Part shown: piece by piece, positions 35,565 to 48,490 of the stretch
Layout: every line of letters begins with the position of its first letter
Numbering within the stretch: the first letter of the stretch is position 1
Program-made: the position numbers and the translations under genes
The notes under the pieces: model-generated
What the model was told of the DNA's origin: nothing
What the model saw: only the letters and a program-made list of their open reading frames with translations
The model's database searches: none
Assembly (NCBI GenBank): GCA_002914845.1
Contig: JXTC01000141.1
Coordinates: forward strand, 515,339 to 579,338
Length of the DNA stretch: 64,000 nt
Origin: Trema orientale
Taxonomy: Eukaryota; Streptophyta; Magnoliopsida; Rosales; Cannabaceae
Direction: 5' to 3'

Positions 35565-35922
35565 AGGGATATTATCATTTTTCTACCTTGTATCTTGGCA
35601 CTATGTTCAAGTTATACCTTGTGTTTGGTTATTATCAATATTGATCCTTAAATTTGAAATATGTTATAAATTTATACCCTGACACCAATTTAAAGCAGTT
35701 AATTTACGAAGATATCGTTTAAAAAAATAAAAATAAACATATAAAAATTGATCCGAAAATAAGTTTATTAAATCATCTTGGTAAATTAACTGTTCTAAAT
35801 TGGTATCAGGGTATAAATTTGTAACAGATTCTAAATCTAAAGGTCAATATTGATAATAACCAAAATACAAGGTATAAATTGAACAAAGTATCAAAATACA
35901 AAGTATAAAAGTGATACTATCC
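35565..35922. mobile_element. MITE of about 360 bp with long inverted arms
   Basis: The left arm (agggatattatcatttttctac, then ggttattatcaatattga) and right arm (tcaatattgataataacc, then gtgatactatcc) are inverted copies across most of the element. It is flanked by eight T on each side (35557-35564 and 35923-35930), which may be the target duplication. Confidence 0.75.
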
Positions 35923-36228
35923 TTTTTTTTAATAGGTTCTTCTTTCTTTCTTTTATTCCGTTCCTTGTTTGGACACCTGTCAATTAGTATCATATTGGTA
36001 AAAAGTTTATAAGTATAGATTAACTTCAGAAAATGAGCACTTTATTTATTTTAAATTTAGCAGGTATTTATATTCTTCATGAATGGAGGACTTAGTTTGG
36101 GGGAACTTAAACAAAAATTAATAATATTGTATCCTTATTCTTTTTTATTACATATATGCCTCAAACCCTTGATCAATTAATTACCTTCTATGAGACGCAA
36201 ACTATAAGAAAATTTTATACATAAACAG

Positions 36229-37263
36229 TGTTGATGCAAAATTTCGTCTTAACACTATTGGCAAGTGTAAGACCGAAGATTTACTACCTGTCATTACTGA
36301 AAGTTAGGTCTAATATTCTCTTTGGGATAGGTTTAGACCCGAGAGTGAAATATAGCCTCTCTCTTGACCTTGGGGTCCCGAGGTCTGTAATAGAGGGGTG
36401 CTAGGTTTAGTACCTGCCAAATAGGCTCCAAAGCCTAAGTTAGTAAGTAAAATCAATAGAGATTCTAGAGAGAGAAAGAGAGCATCAAATGGAGAGCAAA
36501 TGAGGAGAGAGAGAGAGAGGGGTTCGAGTTTGGACCTCTAGCTTTAGCTTACCTGAAAGTGGTGATTTGAGTGCCTTAAATAGGCAATTTGGAGCATTTC
36601 GGGCTGTTGGATCATCTTGGGAAGGAGGGAAATCATCCTAGCAATTGATATTGACAAATAGGGGCACATTTATGTGATTTAACTGTGATTACTGTAGTAA
36701 TGTTAGGGCATGCCTATAATGCGACGCTGGCTAGCCTAGTTTTGAGGACTAGGGGTAGCTATCAGGAGATTTGTACAACCGAATCTCGTAATTTGTAGGA
36801 TTTTATCAGCCTCGGGCTTTATTCGGATAAAAGGGAGTTCCCATCCTCAGGCCGGGCTTTTATCTAGGTATTTTAGGGATGCCCAGGGCCAGGACCGGTC
36901 CTTTCCCTAGACTTAGAGATTGCACTGGAGGAGTTTAGCTGGTTAGGATAGAGAACTTATCCTCCTGAAGAATAGACCTCGGAGTCTAGTTAGTTTTCTC
37001 TCAAGATTGTAGCTACACCTCGGGTCTCTAGGGGAGTCTGGTTTCCCCTAAGGTCTGCGGCTACCTCTCGGACTTCTATTCAAAATTTCTCCGCAGGTGG
37101 TTTGTGTGCAACTTACCTTCAAGCTTGAGTTTGAAGCGTTCTTCATAGGATTTAAGGTGTACACCCATTTTAGGTTTCTTCCTCATGGAGTGAGAATTGC
37201 GTCCCATCCTCAGGTCTCTAACTTCAAGTTTGGCTTTTTGGCTAGTAGAAATATACCCCAACA
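36229..37263 (-). repeat. Solo LTR of a gypsy-type element
   Basis: About 1.03 kb with TGTTG...CAACA ends. Read on the minus strand it begins tgttggggtatatttc, has a TATA-like ctatttaag followed by a CT-rich leader, and ends ttttgcatcaaca. It is GC-richer than its surroundings. No coding DNA is attached and no clear target duplication was found. Orientation rests on the TATA/CT order. Confidence 0.65.
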
Positions 37264-37581
37264 AGTACGAATTACACGCGACCTTTAGTATTAATCATAT
37301 TCTGCTTGAAATGTAAAATAAAAGAAAAAGAGCTTGACTAAATAAATCTAAATAATTGTATTTATGCTCATGCTTTTATTGTTTTCCTTTTCTTTTTCTC
37401 ATTGGGTACTAATCAGTGTTCCGTATATTTCAATATAACCATGTCTTTTTTTTTTCTCAGAAAAAAAATCTTAATTTTAACAAGCATATGTACCTTTCTT
37501 CTACTCGTAATTAATCTCTTGTATATAAACTTAATTACTTTCAAAATAGGAGAGAGGATGAAAATAGTAGTATATATATAT

Positions 37582-37800
37582 GATTCCCAATCTAATAGGT
37601 TCTTTTTTTTTACCTATTTATAGGTATTTCTTTTTTTAGTCGTTGGATCATAATCTAATAGCTACTATAATTTAGATAGTTGAGAAAAAAATAATAAAAA
37701 TATATATTCATTATTTAATTATTTTTTCTCTCCAACTTTTATTATAAAAAAACGTACATGATGGATAAGTAAAAAAAAATACTTACTAGATTGGTGCCCT
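37582..37800. mobile_element. TA-tract MITE, copy 3 (reversed)
   Basis: Its right end is the complement of the copy 1 left end (tactagattggtgccc), so it is reversed relative to 3993-4241. The internal gtcgttggatcataatc block is shared. Flanked by TATATATA on both sides. Confidence 0.8.
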
Positions 37801-38622
37801 ATATATATAATCCTATCTATTGTGACGAAGGCCATATATAGATTTTTTAAAAAGAGAAGATTAATTAAGCTAAGTTGGATTATCAAATATTGGCCCTGAA
37901 AAAGTAGAATATTCCTTGACCGATTAATCAACAAAATCAATTTTTTTTAAAGATAATGATATGCAAATCTGATTCTACATTAAAAGTTTTTTTTTTTTTC
38001 AATTTGTGTTTTTAATCAATGAATATGGGTAACAAATTGAAAAGGCATTCAATGTCCACATGCAGAGCATATTTGGTATTTCAGATCTCATTCTATTCAG
38101 TATTCACCACCAACCTGAAAAATTCTAATTCATTGCCCATTAACCAAGAGAAAACAAAAAGCATAAAATTCAATCACTATTGGAGTCTATTTGACTTAAG
38201 AATCTCATATATGATTACAAGTTGAGACTGTTATTGATTATTCTATTAGTAAAAATTTTCAGTCTAGATTCTGTTATTATCATCCTATAATCAATTTCAT
38301 ACTTTAAATATGGTGAGTGTCATTGACTGAACCGTGACCTCAATTGTATAAATAAAACTACGTACACGGATTTTCTGTTCTCGAAAAATTTTGCTATGAT
38401 TAGTTAGGTGATTTCTCATATATTAGCAATCTCAAAGTTTCATTACTATAAAAATAATAATAATAATAATAACCCAAAGTTGTTTGTCAGTAGAACGTTG
38501 ATGGTGGCAATACAAAAATTGAAAAACACAACTCCTTAAACATAATTAGGGGCGTTTATCGAAACCAACAACCCGTAAAACCAAATTCCATTGGTTTGAT
38601 TTAGTTTTATCATTTTGGTTTA
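37801..38622. other. Intergenic, no gene seen
   Basis: AT-rich. Bases 38555-38622, with 38977-39060 on the far side of the next element, hold self-complementary aaccaaa/tttggtt blocks that may be an older MITE split by it. Confidence 0.35.
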
Positions 38623-38976
38623 CACTGCAAAAAGTCACCATTTAGTGACTAATATTTTAGTCACAAATAAACTTTTTTGTGATTCAACTTGACATTTAGT
38701 CACAATAAATAAATTCTTAGGACTAAAAAATAACATTTAGTCATAAGTTATTACTAATGTATTTTTAGTCATAATCTTTTGTCATAACCTCTTATGTATA
38801 ATAATAAAATTTGTTGTAATTAAAAATATATTTAGTCACAATGAATTGTCATTTTTGTGATTAAAACTTTTAGCCATAAATTTTTTAGTCACGACATAGA
38901 AAATATGACATTCTTTAATTACGAATTTTTCACTTTATAATTTTTGTTGTCAATAAAAACAAGATTTTTTGTAGTG
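38623..38976. mobile_element. CACTA-like MITE
   Basis: 354 bp. The left end CACTGCAAAAAGTC and right end GATTTTTTGTAGTG form a CACTA-type terminal inverted repeat. The interior is built from tttagtcacaa/ttgtgactaaa repeats in both directions. A possible 3-bp target duplication is tta/ata with one mismatch. Confidence 0.75.
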
Positions 38977-39969
38977 ATAATTACGGTTTGGAACTTTGCT
39001 AAATGGTTATTGGTTTCAATATTCCACAAACAGTTGAAACCAAACCAAATCAAATGAAATGATGCTTTAAGTCATAATTTTAAAAACATACTTGTAAAAT
39101 TAATTATGTGGCTTCTTTTATCTGTTGTCTATAGAATTTATTGTACACCTCACTTCATATAAAAACAATCCCGCTAGCGGCAGAGCAGGATTCCCTAATC
39201 CTTTATATAGTACGTCTTGGTTTTAGACAAAAGTTTCAATTTATATCTTATAGTAAGGACATTGTTTGAAAAAAAAAAAAAAAGGATTAGAACATAGTAA
39301 AAAGAAAAACCCTCATTTTTACCTACAATTTTTTTCCTTTTAAAAAAAAACAAAACAAAAAGAAAAATACTGGGAGCACCTACTTTCCTCCGCTACTGAT
39401 TCCCCCTTATGTCATAGCAATAAGTTATGTGCTTTTGGATTTGATTGGATTGTAAAAATTTAAAGATATACAATTTATTTAATATTTTGTGTGATGTATT
39501 CTGCTTTAAGCTTAAAATAAAACAAATGATTTGGCTAAACAATTAAACAAGTGCAAAACAGAAACAAGCAAATTAATATAACCGATTTATAGTGGATGTC
39601 CCCTTTCAATGTGAGAATTATGTTCATTTTGTCGACTCAAGTTTTTACTATAGTAAAGAAGAAGAGTACTACAAGATCTCACGGATCTCTTGCACTCTTC
39701 AAAACTAAGTCACACTTAATTTCTCACTCTTCGCTCAAAATTGGTCCCTAATTTAAATAGTAAGAAAAATTAGGACAATCTAATACAAGTATAACCCATA
39801 TACCCCAACTAAAAGTTTGAGTCAGAGCCTCCATCCCATGTTGATAGGTCGATATACATTCAAGAGCTAGTAAGTGTATAATATAATTCGGTTAAAATCC
39901 CAATAATTTTACCTTAATATGAGCATAAAATTGATTGAAAAAAAAAAATTAAAGTAAATCGATGGTTTC
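38977..39969. other. Intergenic, no gene seen
   Basis: AT-rich with poly-A runs. No ORF or element end recognised beyond the possible outer MITE at 38977-39060. Confidence 0.4.
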
Positions 39970-40580
39970 TGTCGTGCGATCTTAAAATCTATACACTGGT
40001 CAACGTCAGAAAAGGAAAGTCGATGACTGAGGAGAATGCGCTAGGTTAAATATTAGAAACAATCAATAGTATGACCTGTTCCATATGAATAATATGCGAT
40101 CATTAGAAAAGGAAACTGTATCAAGCTTCTTCAAATGGGTAACCTGCGAAGAGAAAGAAACAAGCTGCTGGGTATAGATTAAGTAATCAATTATTCCATT
40201 TAAGTTATTACCCAATTGTGTTGTTATCCGAAATTGTATTTTCTGATTATGTATTTTCCCGTCTTCAGAATTGGAAAACCTAAAGCCACCCTCACCTATA
40301 TAAAGGGGGCTCAATCTCATAATTTAGGAGATCACAATCGTCTCACAATCACTTCACTATACTTTGTAATTCTCTCTTTGCTCTCACCTTAAAAACTTAG
40401 AGAAACTCTTGTAATTCTCTGGAAAATAGTGAAGAACAGTGGACGTAGGCTCATCTTTTTTGGGGTTGAACCACTATAAAATTCTTACCTCCTTATTTAT
40501 TTTGCTTTATCAACCCTTTTCATACACAAGCTACATCTCATACTTTTCTAAATTACTTGTTGACAAAACCTCCGTCAACA
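39970..40580 (+). repeat. 5' LTR of the plus-strand Tat/Retand element
   Basis: 611 bp, tgtcgtgcgatc ... ctccgtcaaca. TATA box tatataa at 40297-40303. Contains a short duplicated cacaatcgtct segment that the other LTR lacks. Confidence 0.9.
40297..40303 (+). promoter_or_regulatory. LTR TATA box
   Basis: TATATAA followed by agggggctc. The matching 3' LTR site is at about 50868. Confidence 0.65.
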
Positions 40581-40581
40581 A

Positions 40582-40600
40582 TTGGCGCTAGAAGGAGGGC
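40582..40600 (+). other. Primer-binding site
   Basis: ttggcgctagaaggagggc directly after the LTR. The priming tRNA is not assigned. Confidence 0.65.
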
Positions 40601-41349
40601 TATTCTAGCAAAAGATTTGTCAATTTCGCTTCTTCAACAATGGCAAATACCAGGAACACTACTAGGAACACTGGAGTTAGCCAAAACCAACCCTAAAGTA
40701 CTACTGCTGTGTAGGTCGATCTCGCTCAAGATCAACCTGCCGTGACCGTACCAGATATATTGTCCAGAGACAAGATTGTATGGAGGATGCTCTTACAAAA
40801 CTTCAGCAAATCACCAACCAGATTATTGATTCTTTATGGCGACTTACTGAAGGACAGATGGTAACTCTACCACAGCATGAACGACCTAGAGATCGTCCTG
40901 TTCAATAACCTAAAAGAGGAATTCAGATCCAAGAGGTAGGAAATCGCGATCAGTCTAGAACCCAGCAGGAGTGTCATGCAGATTGCACCTCCAAGGGAAA
41001 AGGCAATATTGCAGACTCGCCATAGGAATCCGGCACTGGGAGTTTGAGCACAGATCGTGATCATAGACAACCCTCTCAGAGAGCTACTATCAACCGTGGT
41101 CATCTGAGCAACGAGTAAAATCGTTAATCGAGGAGCGTCTTCGAAAGAATTAGTAGGGAGCCAAGGTAGAATCCTGTAGACCTGAGACAACACCTTGAAC
41201 AGTGATGCAGTCATAGGCAATCCACATCGCATCATAACAACTGAAGTTAATCTCGTCGAACTATTTCAGTGGAATCTTCATAAAGGTCGTAGCAGATCCT
41301 GCTTCATCAACCTGCCTTACGTCGTGATAACAACGACCAAAGGCCATCC

Positions 41350-42350
41350 TTGCCACCAGTAAGAGATAATACTTTTCCTCCAAATATCGATGTTCATAAT
41401 TTGAGGATCGCATTAGATGCACTTGCTGGCTGGGACGATGAGCTCGCTGATGGATATCATCAATCGCTATTCAACAAGAAGGTTCGAGCTACTGTATTAC
41501 TTGCTGGATTCAAACTTCCTACCAAAAACACTTTTGATGGGAAAACCGATCCGCAGGACCATATGGATCACTTCAGCAATCTGATGGAGCTCCACTATGT
41601 CGATGACCTTGCACGTTGCAGGTGCTTTGCTGAAACTCTCACAGGTGCAGCGAAGAAGTGGTTCCGAGGACTTAAGTCTGGTTCAATCTCGTCGTGGCAA
41701 TAACTTCAGACCGCATTCTTGAGACAATTCTAGGCTGCGAAGAACTTTATTGTTCCATTAATCAGTCTATCTACTATTCGACAAGGTCCAGAAGAGACTC
41801 TACGATCTTACCTCAATCGCATTACCTCAGAAATGGCGAAAGTCCGGACTCTAATGATGGCCAGGGTGCGACCAGAGACTAAACTCTAGGAGGAGTTGCT
41901 AAAGCGAGAATGTAGAACTCTTGAAGACTTTTATTAGAGAGTTGGTCGACATCTAAAGGTGGAATCTTTACGCGAAAATCTTCATAAGACAAAGAAGGAA
42001 GGAGGAAAAGACACAGCCAAATATGCGACCACAACCAATAGTAATAATAACAAGAAATCAAAAAAGAGGAAGAATGAGCAACTGATGGAAAAGCAGCCTG
42101 AACAGAAAAAGCAGGAGATTCCAAGAGCTCCTTTATGAATTAACAATTACACTGAGCTGAGTGCACCCATAGATCATATTTATGTAGTCACAAATCAGCA
42201 GGAGCAGTATCGTCAACCGGAACCAATAAAAAAGGATAAAGCGAGACGTAATCCCAACAAGTTCTGACGATATTATAATAATATTGGACACCACACCAAC
42301 GATTGCTATGCCCTGAAGGATGAGATGTTAATTAGAGAAGAATGATTACG
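41350..42350 (+). pseudogene. gag of the plus-strand Tat/Retand element
   Basis: Open for 117 codons from Met at 41350, with the capsid core GFKLPTKNTFDGKTDPQDHM and TGAAKKWFRGLKSGSISSW. A stop at 41701 is followed by in-frame continuation TAFLRQF, then ETLRSYLNRITSEMAKVRTL. More stops lie near 41733, 41888, 41935 and 42136. A Lys/Gln-rich linker leads to a damaged zinc knuckle near 42265 (NIGHTNDCYALK), where the first Cys codon reads as a stop. Length and order fit the family. It is a broken gene. Confidence 0.85.
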
Positions 42351-42666
42351 TTAGTTCATGAGGCAGAACGATGGTGCGAGGGAAGAAAACCAACATCGAC
42401 CTTCAGTGGTTCAGCATGAAGTACGAACTATTTTTTGAGGTCCGCATGTTGGTGGAGACTCGAAGAGGGCACAGGAAAGATACGCACGAGAAGCTCGACA
42501 ACAGCCATTGACTAATGTTATGCATCTCAAACAGGGACCACAGAAGCTTCAACGGGTACCAGACATAGATATCACTTTCATGGAGCAGGACGTAAGGAAG
42601 GTCCATTACCCACATAACGATGCACTTGTTATAAAAATAAATTGTGGAAGCACGTAACTATGGTGA

Positions 42667-42933
42667 GTGTTAGTCGATAATGGGAGTGCTGTCGACATCC
42701 TATACTACGATGCCTTCAAGAAGATGGGGTTGAGTGATAGTGACTTAAAGCCCACTGTCACTCCACTCTATGGATTTACTGGTGATAGCATAATGCCAAT
42801 GGGCATGATTGAGCTGATGGTTAACGTTAGAACCTATCCTAGAGTTTCAACGATAATGACTCAATTTTTAGTTGTAGATTACCCCTCCGCATTTAATGCC
42901 ATACTAAGAAGACCAATGTTGAGGGAACTTTGA
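42667..42933 (+). pseudogene. Retropepsin-like protease
   Basis: VLVDNGSAVDILYYDAFKKM carries the active-site Asp, followed by YGFTGDSIMPMGMIEL and AFNAILRRPML. Upstream the frame is closed by a stop, so it is only a fragment of the original polyprotein. Confidence 0.85.
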
Positions 42934-42960
42934 GTTATCACTTCAATTTATCATCTCGCC

Positions 42961-44420
42961 ATGAAATTCCCAACACAACATGAAGTAGGCGAAGTGCAAG
43001 GCAACCAGCATGACGCACGAATTTGTTATAATAATTCCTTGAAGCTCGCAACCAAAGAAATAACACCCCGCACCATGATAGTCCAGCAGTATAAAGAAAC
43101 GTCAATCAAAGACCTCGACCTACGAGAAATCGATGGCGAGGTCAAATCTGGGCCAATTGAAGACTTGGAAGATTTGTCAATCAATGAGTCTTTGAAGGTG
43201 TTAAAAATCGGAGAGAAGCTTCAAGAACCCGTGCGAACGACATTGATCACTTTTCTGAAGTCGAATATAGATGTCTTCGCATGGCAAAATTCGAATATGG
43301 TGGGAATTGATCTGAACGTTATGTGCCACCACCTCAATATTGATGCAATAAAGAAACCCGTGCGGTAGAAAAGAAGGACAATAGATTCAGAATGCTATGT
43401 CGCATTGAAAGAAAAAATAGAGAAGCTGCTCGAAATTGAGTTTATTAGGGAGTCTTTTTACCTGAACTGGCTTGCAAACCCAGTTTTGGTGAAGAAACCT
43501 AATGGAAAGTGAAGAACTTGCATTGATTTATTGATCTTAATAAAGCGTGCCCGAAGGACAATTTTTCACTTCCAAGAATTGACCAGCTTGTAAATGCGAC
43601 GTCGGGGCATGAATTGCTAAGTTTTATGGACGCGTATTCTGGATACAACCAAATCCCCATGTACGAGCTAGATGAGGATCATACCTCGTTCATTACTGAT
43701 CGGGGATTATATTGTTATAAGAAGATACCATTCGGACTCATCAAAGTAGGAGCAACTTATCAGTGTCTTGTCAATATGATATTTGTGAAACAAATTAGCA
43801 AGACAATGGAGGTGTACATTGATGATATATTGGTAAAGTCATAGAAGGCTGAAGATCACGTCAAACACCTTAATGAGATGTTCAAAATTCTTCGAAAGTA
43901 TCAGATGAAGCTAAGTCCCTAGAAGTGTGTGTTTGGAGTAGGATCTAGGAAGTTTCTAGGATTCATAGTCACTCAGCGAGGTAACGAATCTAATCCTCAA
44001 AAGATTCAAGCACTAATTGATATGCAGTCACCTCGCAAACCCAAAGATGTGCAGAGCCTGGCGGGAAGAGTAGCTGTACTGAGCCGATTTGTCTCAAGAT
44101 CAACTGACAAATGCCTACCATTCTTTGAGGTGCTAAAAGGTTCGAAAAGGTTCGAGTAGATAGAGAAATGCGAGCAGGCATTCCAAAATCTAAAGAAACA
44201 CTTGGGTTCTCCTCTACTTTTGTCAAAGCCAAAACCAGGGAAAAAATTGTACTTATACCTTGCAGTTTTAAAGTATGCAACAAATACTGCGTTAATTCGA
44301 GAAGAAGGCAATATACAACGACCTGTATATTATGTGAGTAAAAGACTCCTTGATGAGAAAAGATACCCGGAGATGGAGAAGTTGACATTAGTATTTTTTA
44401 TCATATCCAGGAAGCTTTGA
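42961..44420 (+). pseudogene. Reverse transcriptase and RNase H
   Basis: The linker (42961-43368) leads to NSNMVGIDLNVMCHHLNI, then the palm: LSFMDAYSGYNQIPM, FGLIKVGATYQ and the catalytic YIDD encoded at 43815-43826. The connection and RNase H region is at 43929-44420 (KFLGFIVTQRG, KIQALIDMQSPRKPKDVQSL, RYPEMEKLTLVF). Stops near 43366, 43510, 43843, 43921, 44157 and 44417 mostly replace Gln, Trp or Arg codons. Confidence 0.88.
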
Positions 44421-44639
44421 CCATACTTCCACGCACATTCCATTGAAGTTTTCATGAATTTTCTATTAAAGCAGGTTTTGCAAAAACCCAAAGCATCAAG
44501 ACGATTACTCAAATGGGCGGTCGAGCTGAGCCAATTTGACATCAATTTTTGACCTCGCACTGCGATTAAAAGTCAAGCTCTCACAAATTTTATTGCGGAG
44601 TTTACTTATGATGTCAATCTTTCCACATAAGTAATCAAA

Positions 44640-44918
44640 AAACCTGTTATAGATTTATCAAAATTATGGAAACTTTACGTCGATGGATCGTCAAACGAGA
44701 ACGGAGCTAGTGCAGGTTTGATGCTAATCAGTCTAGAAGGATATAATATTCATTGTGCACTTCGCTTCGGATTTCCAGCATCGAATAATGAAGCAGAATA
44801 TAAGGCATTGATAGCTGGGCTCAAGCTCGGACAAGAAATGAAGGTCGAGATGATCGAGGTATACAGTGACTCCCAGTTGGTCGTTTGTCAAGTGATCGAC
44901 GATTACCAAGCTAGATGA
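44640..44918 (+). pseudogene. Archaeal-type RNase H
   Basis: LWKLYVDGSSNENGASAGL, then SNNEAEYKALIAGLKLGQEM, then YSDSQLVVCQVIDDYQAR. The D-E-D catalytic pattern is visible. This second RNase H is a mark of the Tat lineage. Confidence 0.85.
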
Positions 44919-45222
44919 GGAAGAATGCTAGCCTATTTATAAGAAGTGCAAAGACTGTTCTCGACATTTATTGCTTATAGCATTCAACTTCTTCCTCGTA
45001 CAAAAAACACTCGGGCTAATGCATTAGCTAAATTAGCCTCAACAAAAGATGCAGAATTACTGAAAGTGGTCCATGTCGAAATTTCTCGCAAAGCCAAGTA
45101 TCGAATTAGAGCCTCAAGTAACCATGCCAATTAACCAGAAACCTTCATGGATGGATCCTATAATGTAGTATCTATAAGATGGCGACCTTTCCGAGAATAA
45201 AAATGATGCAAAACGACTTCGA

Positions 45223-46390
45223 ATGAAGGCAGCTCGCTATATCATCTATGATGGAAAGCTGTATCGAAGAAGTTTTAGCTCGCCGTTATTGTTATGTGTT
45301 GATGAAGAAAAAGCGCACTACATCATGAGGGAAATTCATGAAGAGATATACGGAAATCATTCTGGGGGGCAGGTACTTGCAAATAAAGCTCTTAGGCATG
45401 GATATTTTTGGCTTACAATGAAGAAGGATTCAATAGAATTTGCTCAGAGATGCGACAAGTGTCAGCAATTTGCAACCATTCCTAGATCACCACATGTTCC
45501 TCTTACTTCGATGACTAGTCCATGGCCATTCACAGTATGGGAAATTGATATTATTGGAACGCTCCCATTGGCACGAGGAGGATTGAAGTATGCAGTGGTC
45601 ACAGTCGATTATTTTATCAAATGGACAGAAGCTGAAGCCTTGAGTATTATTTCTGTGAAGAAGATGATAGATTTTATCTACAAGTCTATAATCTGCCGAT
45701 ATAGTATACCGCATACAATAGTTTCTAATAATGGGAAATAATTCGACTGCGATGAGTTTCGCAACTTCTACGATAACCTGGGCATCAAGAAAAGCTTCTC
45801 CGCTGTTATCCATCCACAAGCCAACGGTCAGGTCAAAGCTATAAACAAGGCACTTAAGTAGAACCTGAAAATGAAGCTAGAAGAACACAAAGGAGTTTGG
45901 CTAGATATACTTCCTGAAATATTATAGGCTTATCGCACCACTCAACGAATTACCACTGGAGAGAGTCCATTCTCTCTGGCCTACGGATATGAGGCGATGG
46001 TCCCAGTTGAGAATGGTGTGAGCTCCTTACGACGATCTACTTATGAGCTAGGAAAGAATGATGCATTAATGAGGATTGAGCTCGATCTTCTGGAAGAAAG
46101 GCACAAGCAGTCTCAACTACGGATTACATCATACCAATAACGAACAGCTCGATATAATAATTCTAAAGTTAAAAATAGATAATTTGAAGTTGGTGATCTT
46201 GTTTTTCGACAAGTTCTCCCTAATACTAGAGAGCATGGTGCTGGTATATTTAGACCCTCTTAGGAAGGACCATATATTATTGATGCCGTTATTCGACCTA
46301 GGATGTATAAACTAGCTTGCACTGGAGGATAAAAGATCGAGCATGCTTGGAATGCAGAACAGCTTCATCGTTATTATCAATAAATCTTCA
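45223..46390 (+). pseudogene. Integrase, catalytically broken
   Basis: The zinc-binding N-terminus is intact (IHEEIYGNHSGG and CDKCQQ). The rve core begins WPFTVWEIDIIG with the first Asp present. The second catalytic position reads Asn (IVSNNGK), followed at once by a stop at 45738. In HPQANGQVKAINK the third catalytic position, normally Glu, is Lys. Both changes are G to A. The C-terminal part (VGDLVFRQVLPNTREHGAG) is followed by further stops to about 46390. Confidence 0.88.
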
Positions 46391-47579
46391 TATATCTCTT
46401 CATATAGCTTCAAAGGCCTGGGGGGTATCTTGCTATTCGTCATCCAAATTTATCAATGAAGACATCATTTCTTCGATTTGTCTTTTATAATTTTATGGCC
46501 GTCTTCGAACACCATAAAACTCGGGGGGTAGTGGGATTAGATTACGTAATCTCCTACTTTCTTCCTAGGAGACTATGCAAACGTTCATTTAGAGGGGTTG
46601 GAATTTTGAATCGCTAAATATCTAAAATTTCTTAAAATCTTAGGATTTTCTCTTCACTTCATACCTTAGCATGACGTATTACGTAATATCCCTCCTCGAA
46701 CACAAGTGACTAAGCAAAATATCCATAGTTCGATGTGATATATTGCTATAAATCCTATTTTGCCATGAAACTTTTGGAAAATAATATTGAGTTCGAATCA
46801 CTTATGCTCGTTGTTTTAGTGACCTAACCTATCCTAATGCTTTTAAGTTATGGATTCGAATTGCAATAGCGTACTGATCAGTCACTTAGTGATTGACTAC
46901 TTGGTTAAATTATGTATCTTTATATTATTACACGATGTGTTTTAACTATTTTGCAGGAATAAAAATTCGAATAGAGAAACTTCATAAATATAAGCCCACA
47001 CCTATGTGCGAGCAAAATATTATAAAATTAACGGGATAAGCCTGCATTTGTCCTTAGCATTACAAAGTTAGTTTACAAAATATATACATATAATAAAAAC
47101 TACTATGTAGATGTGCCTCCACCACTATTTGTAGCTTTTTCTGCGGCCTCATCCACCTTCCAACTCTCAACGAGTTCGACAATGTCTTCACCCAGGAATG
47201 AGAAGTCGAACCCTAGACGCTCGCAGTAGATATTGTATATGATCGTGGATGTAGCGATATCGCTGGCCTTGTCTTCAAGCTCCTAGCCCTCAGTAACCTT
47301 GAATTCTTCGACGGCCTTGCGACCCGCCTTCTTTAGAGTGCCTGGGTGTTGAGAGATGTTCTTCTCGAGCTCTTTTATTTTCTTTGCGAGCTGCTCCTTC
47401 TCCAGCTTCTCCTTGGCTAGGGCCTCCTACAACTGCTACTTCTCAGACTCGAAACTATTCTTTTTTTCTTCGCGAGTCTTCTTCAGGTCCTTGCAAGTCT
47501 GGGCAATTTCATCGACCTTCTCGCCATTCTCTATGCATTCAAGTACCAAATCGTACATGAGCACAGCAGCAGTGGTAGT

Positions 47580-47647
47580 CTGAAAGAAAGGAAAAGCATT
47601 AGAAAGAGGTGACCTTGCATAAAAATCAGAAAGCAATTCGTACTTAC
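47580..47647 (-). other. Predicted intron 3 of the antisense gene
   Basis: 68 nt, gtaagtacg ... ctttctttcag with a clear polypyrimidine tract. It lies just before the coiled coil, as does the plus-strand intron at 12842-12903 in the other element. Confidence 0.75.
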
Positions 47648-48059
47648 ATTGGCAAGCATTCTCATGGCGGCATGGAATGCGACTTTCGATGGCCTCCTCT
47701 TCATCTTCTCCCAGCCTTCAGCTGACATGAAGCGATCTATAAATGCAGCACTGAGGCCTGCTTTTTCAGGTAGCTGGCGAAGAAGTTCAAGCAGGTCAAG
47801 ATCCTTATCGACCTGATCTGAAGGTGCTCCTGAAGAAGAAGAACCCGGCTGTTTACCCGAAGGTTAAGGTTCGCTCGCTGAGGCTGAGGGTAGGGTGAAT
47901 TCTGGGGAGCGTCATCGAAGGCGACATTTCTTTTCTTCGAAGTGTCAACCTTCTCTTTCCCCTTTGATACCAGTGGAGTACTATCCGGAGTTTTTGACTT
48001 AGACCTCGAGCCTAAAGTGGAGGGAGGAGCTCGCAATCCACTGCCAATTATTATCATAT

Positions 48060-48130
48060 CTACATAGCAGTATTATGGTTAGCATGCGAGGCGTAAAATA
48101 TCACAATGTAAAAGGAAGAGTGAGTTTTAC
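48060..48130 (-). other. Predicted intron 2 of the antisense gene
   Basis: 71 nt, gtaaaactc ... gctatgtag, AT-rich. Removal keeps the frame. Confidence 0.65.
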
Positions 48131-48490
48131 CTTTAGTTGTTGGAGGTGTTGAAGATGGCTGTTGTTGTTGAGAGGTAGTAGGCTGGGAAACTATCTGCTT
48201 CTTCGAAGAAGAAGCTTTGCCTTTTTGCTTCTTCGAGCTAGAGGTCCCCGAAGTCGAAGGCATTTTTCGCTTCTTAGAAGCTGAAGTTTGTCTTTTCTTG
48301 GGATTGGGAGCACTCCTTGGATGGTTTATAGTCGATGGCAGGCTCGCACCTTTAAGGAATAGGCCGGAAGCAATCAAGTTCTCCGTCATCCCCTGAATCT
48401 TCCAGTCAAATTCCTCTTCGGGAAGTACGTTGATTTTGCTAACTCGAATAAGCTGATTCGAGTTAAGTGCAGGTCGCTCTTCTCTGTTAG

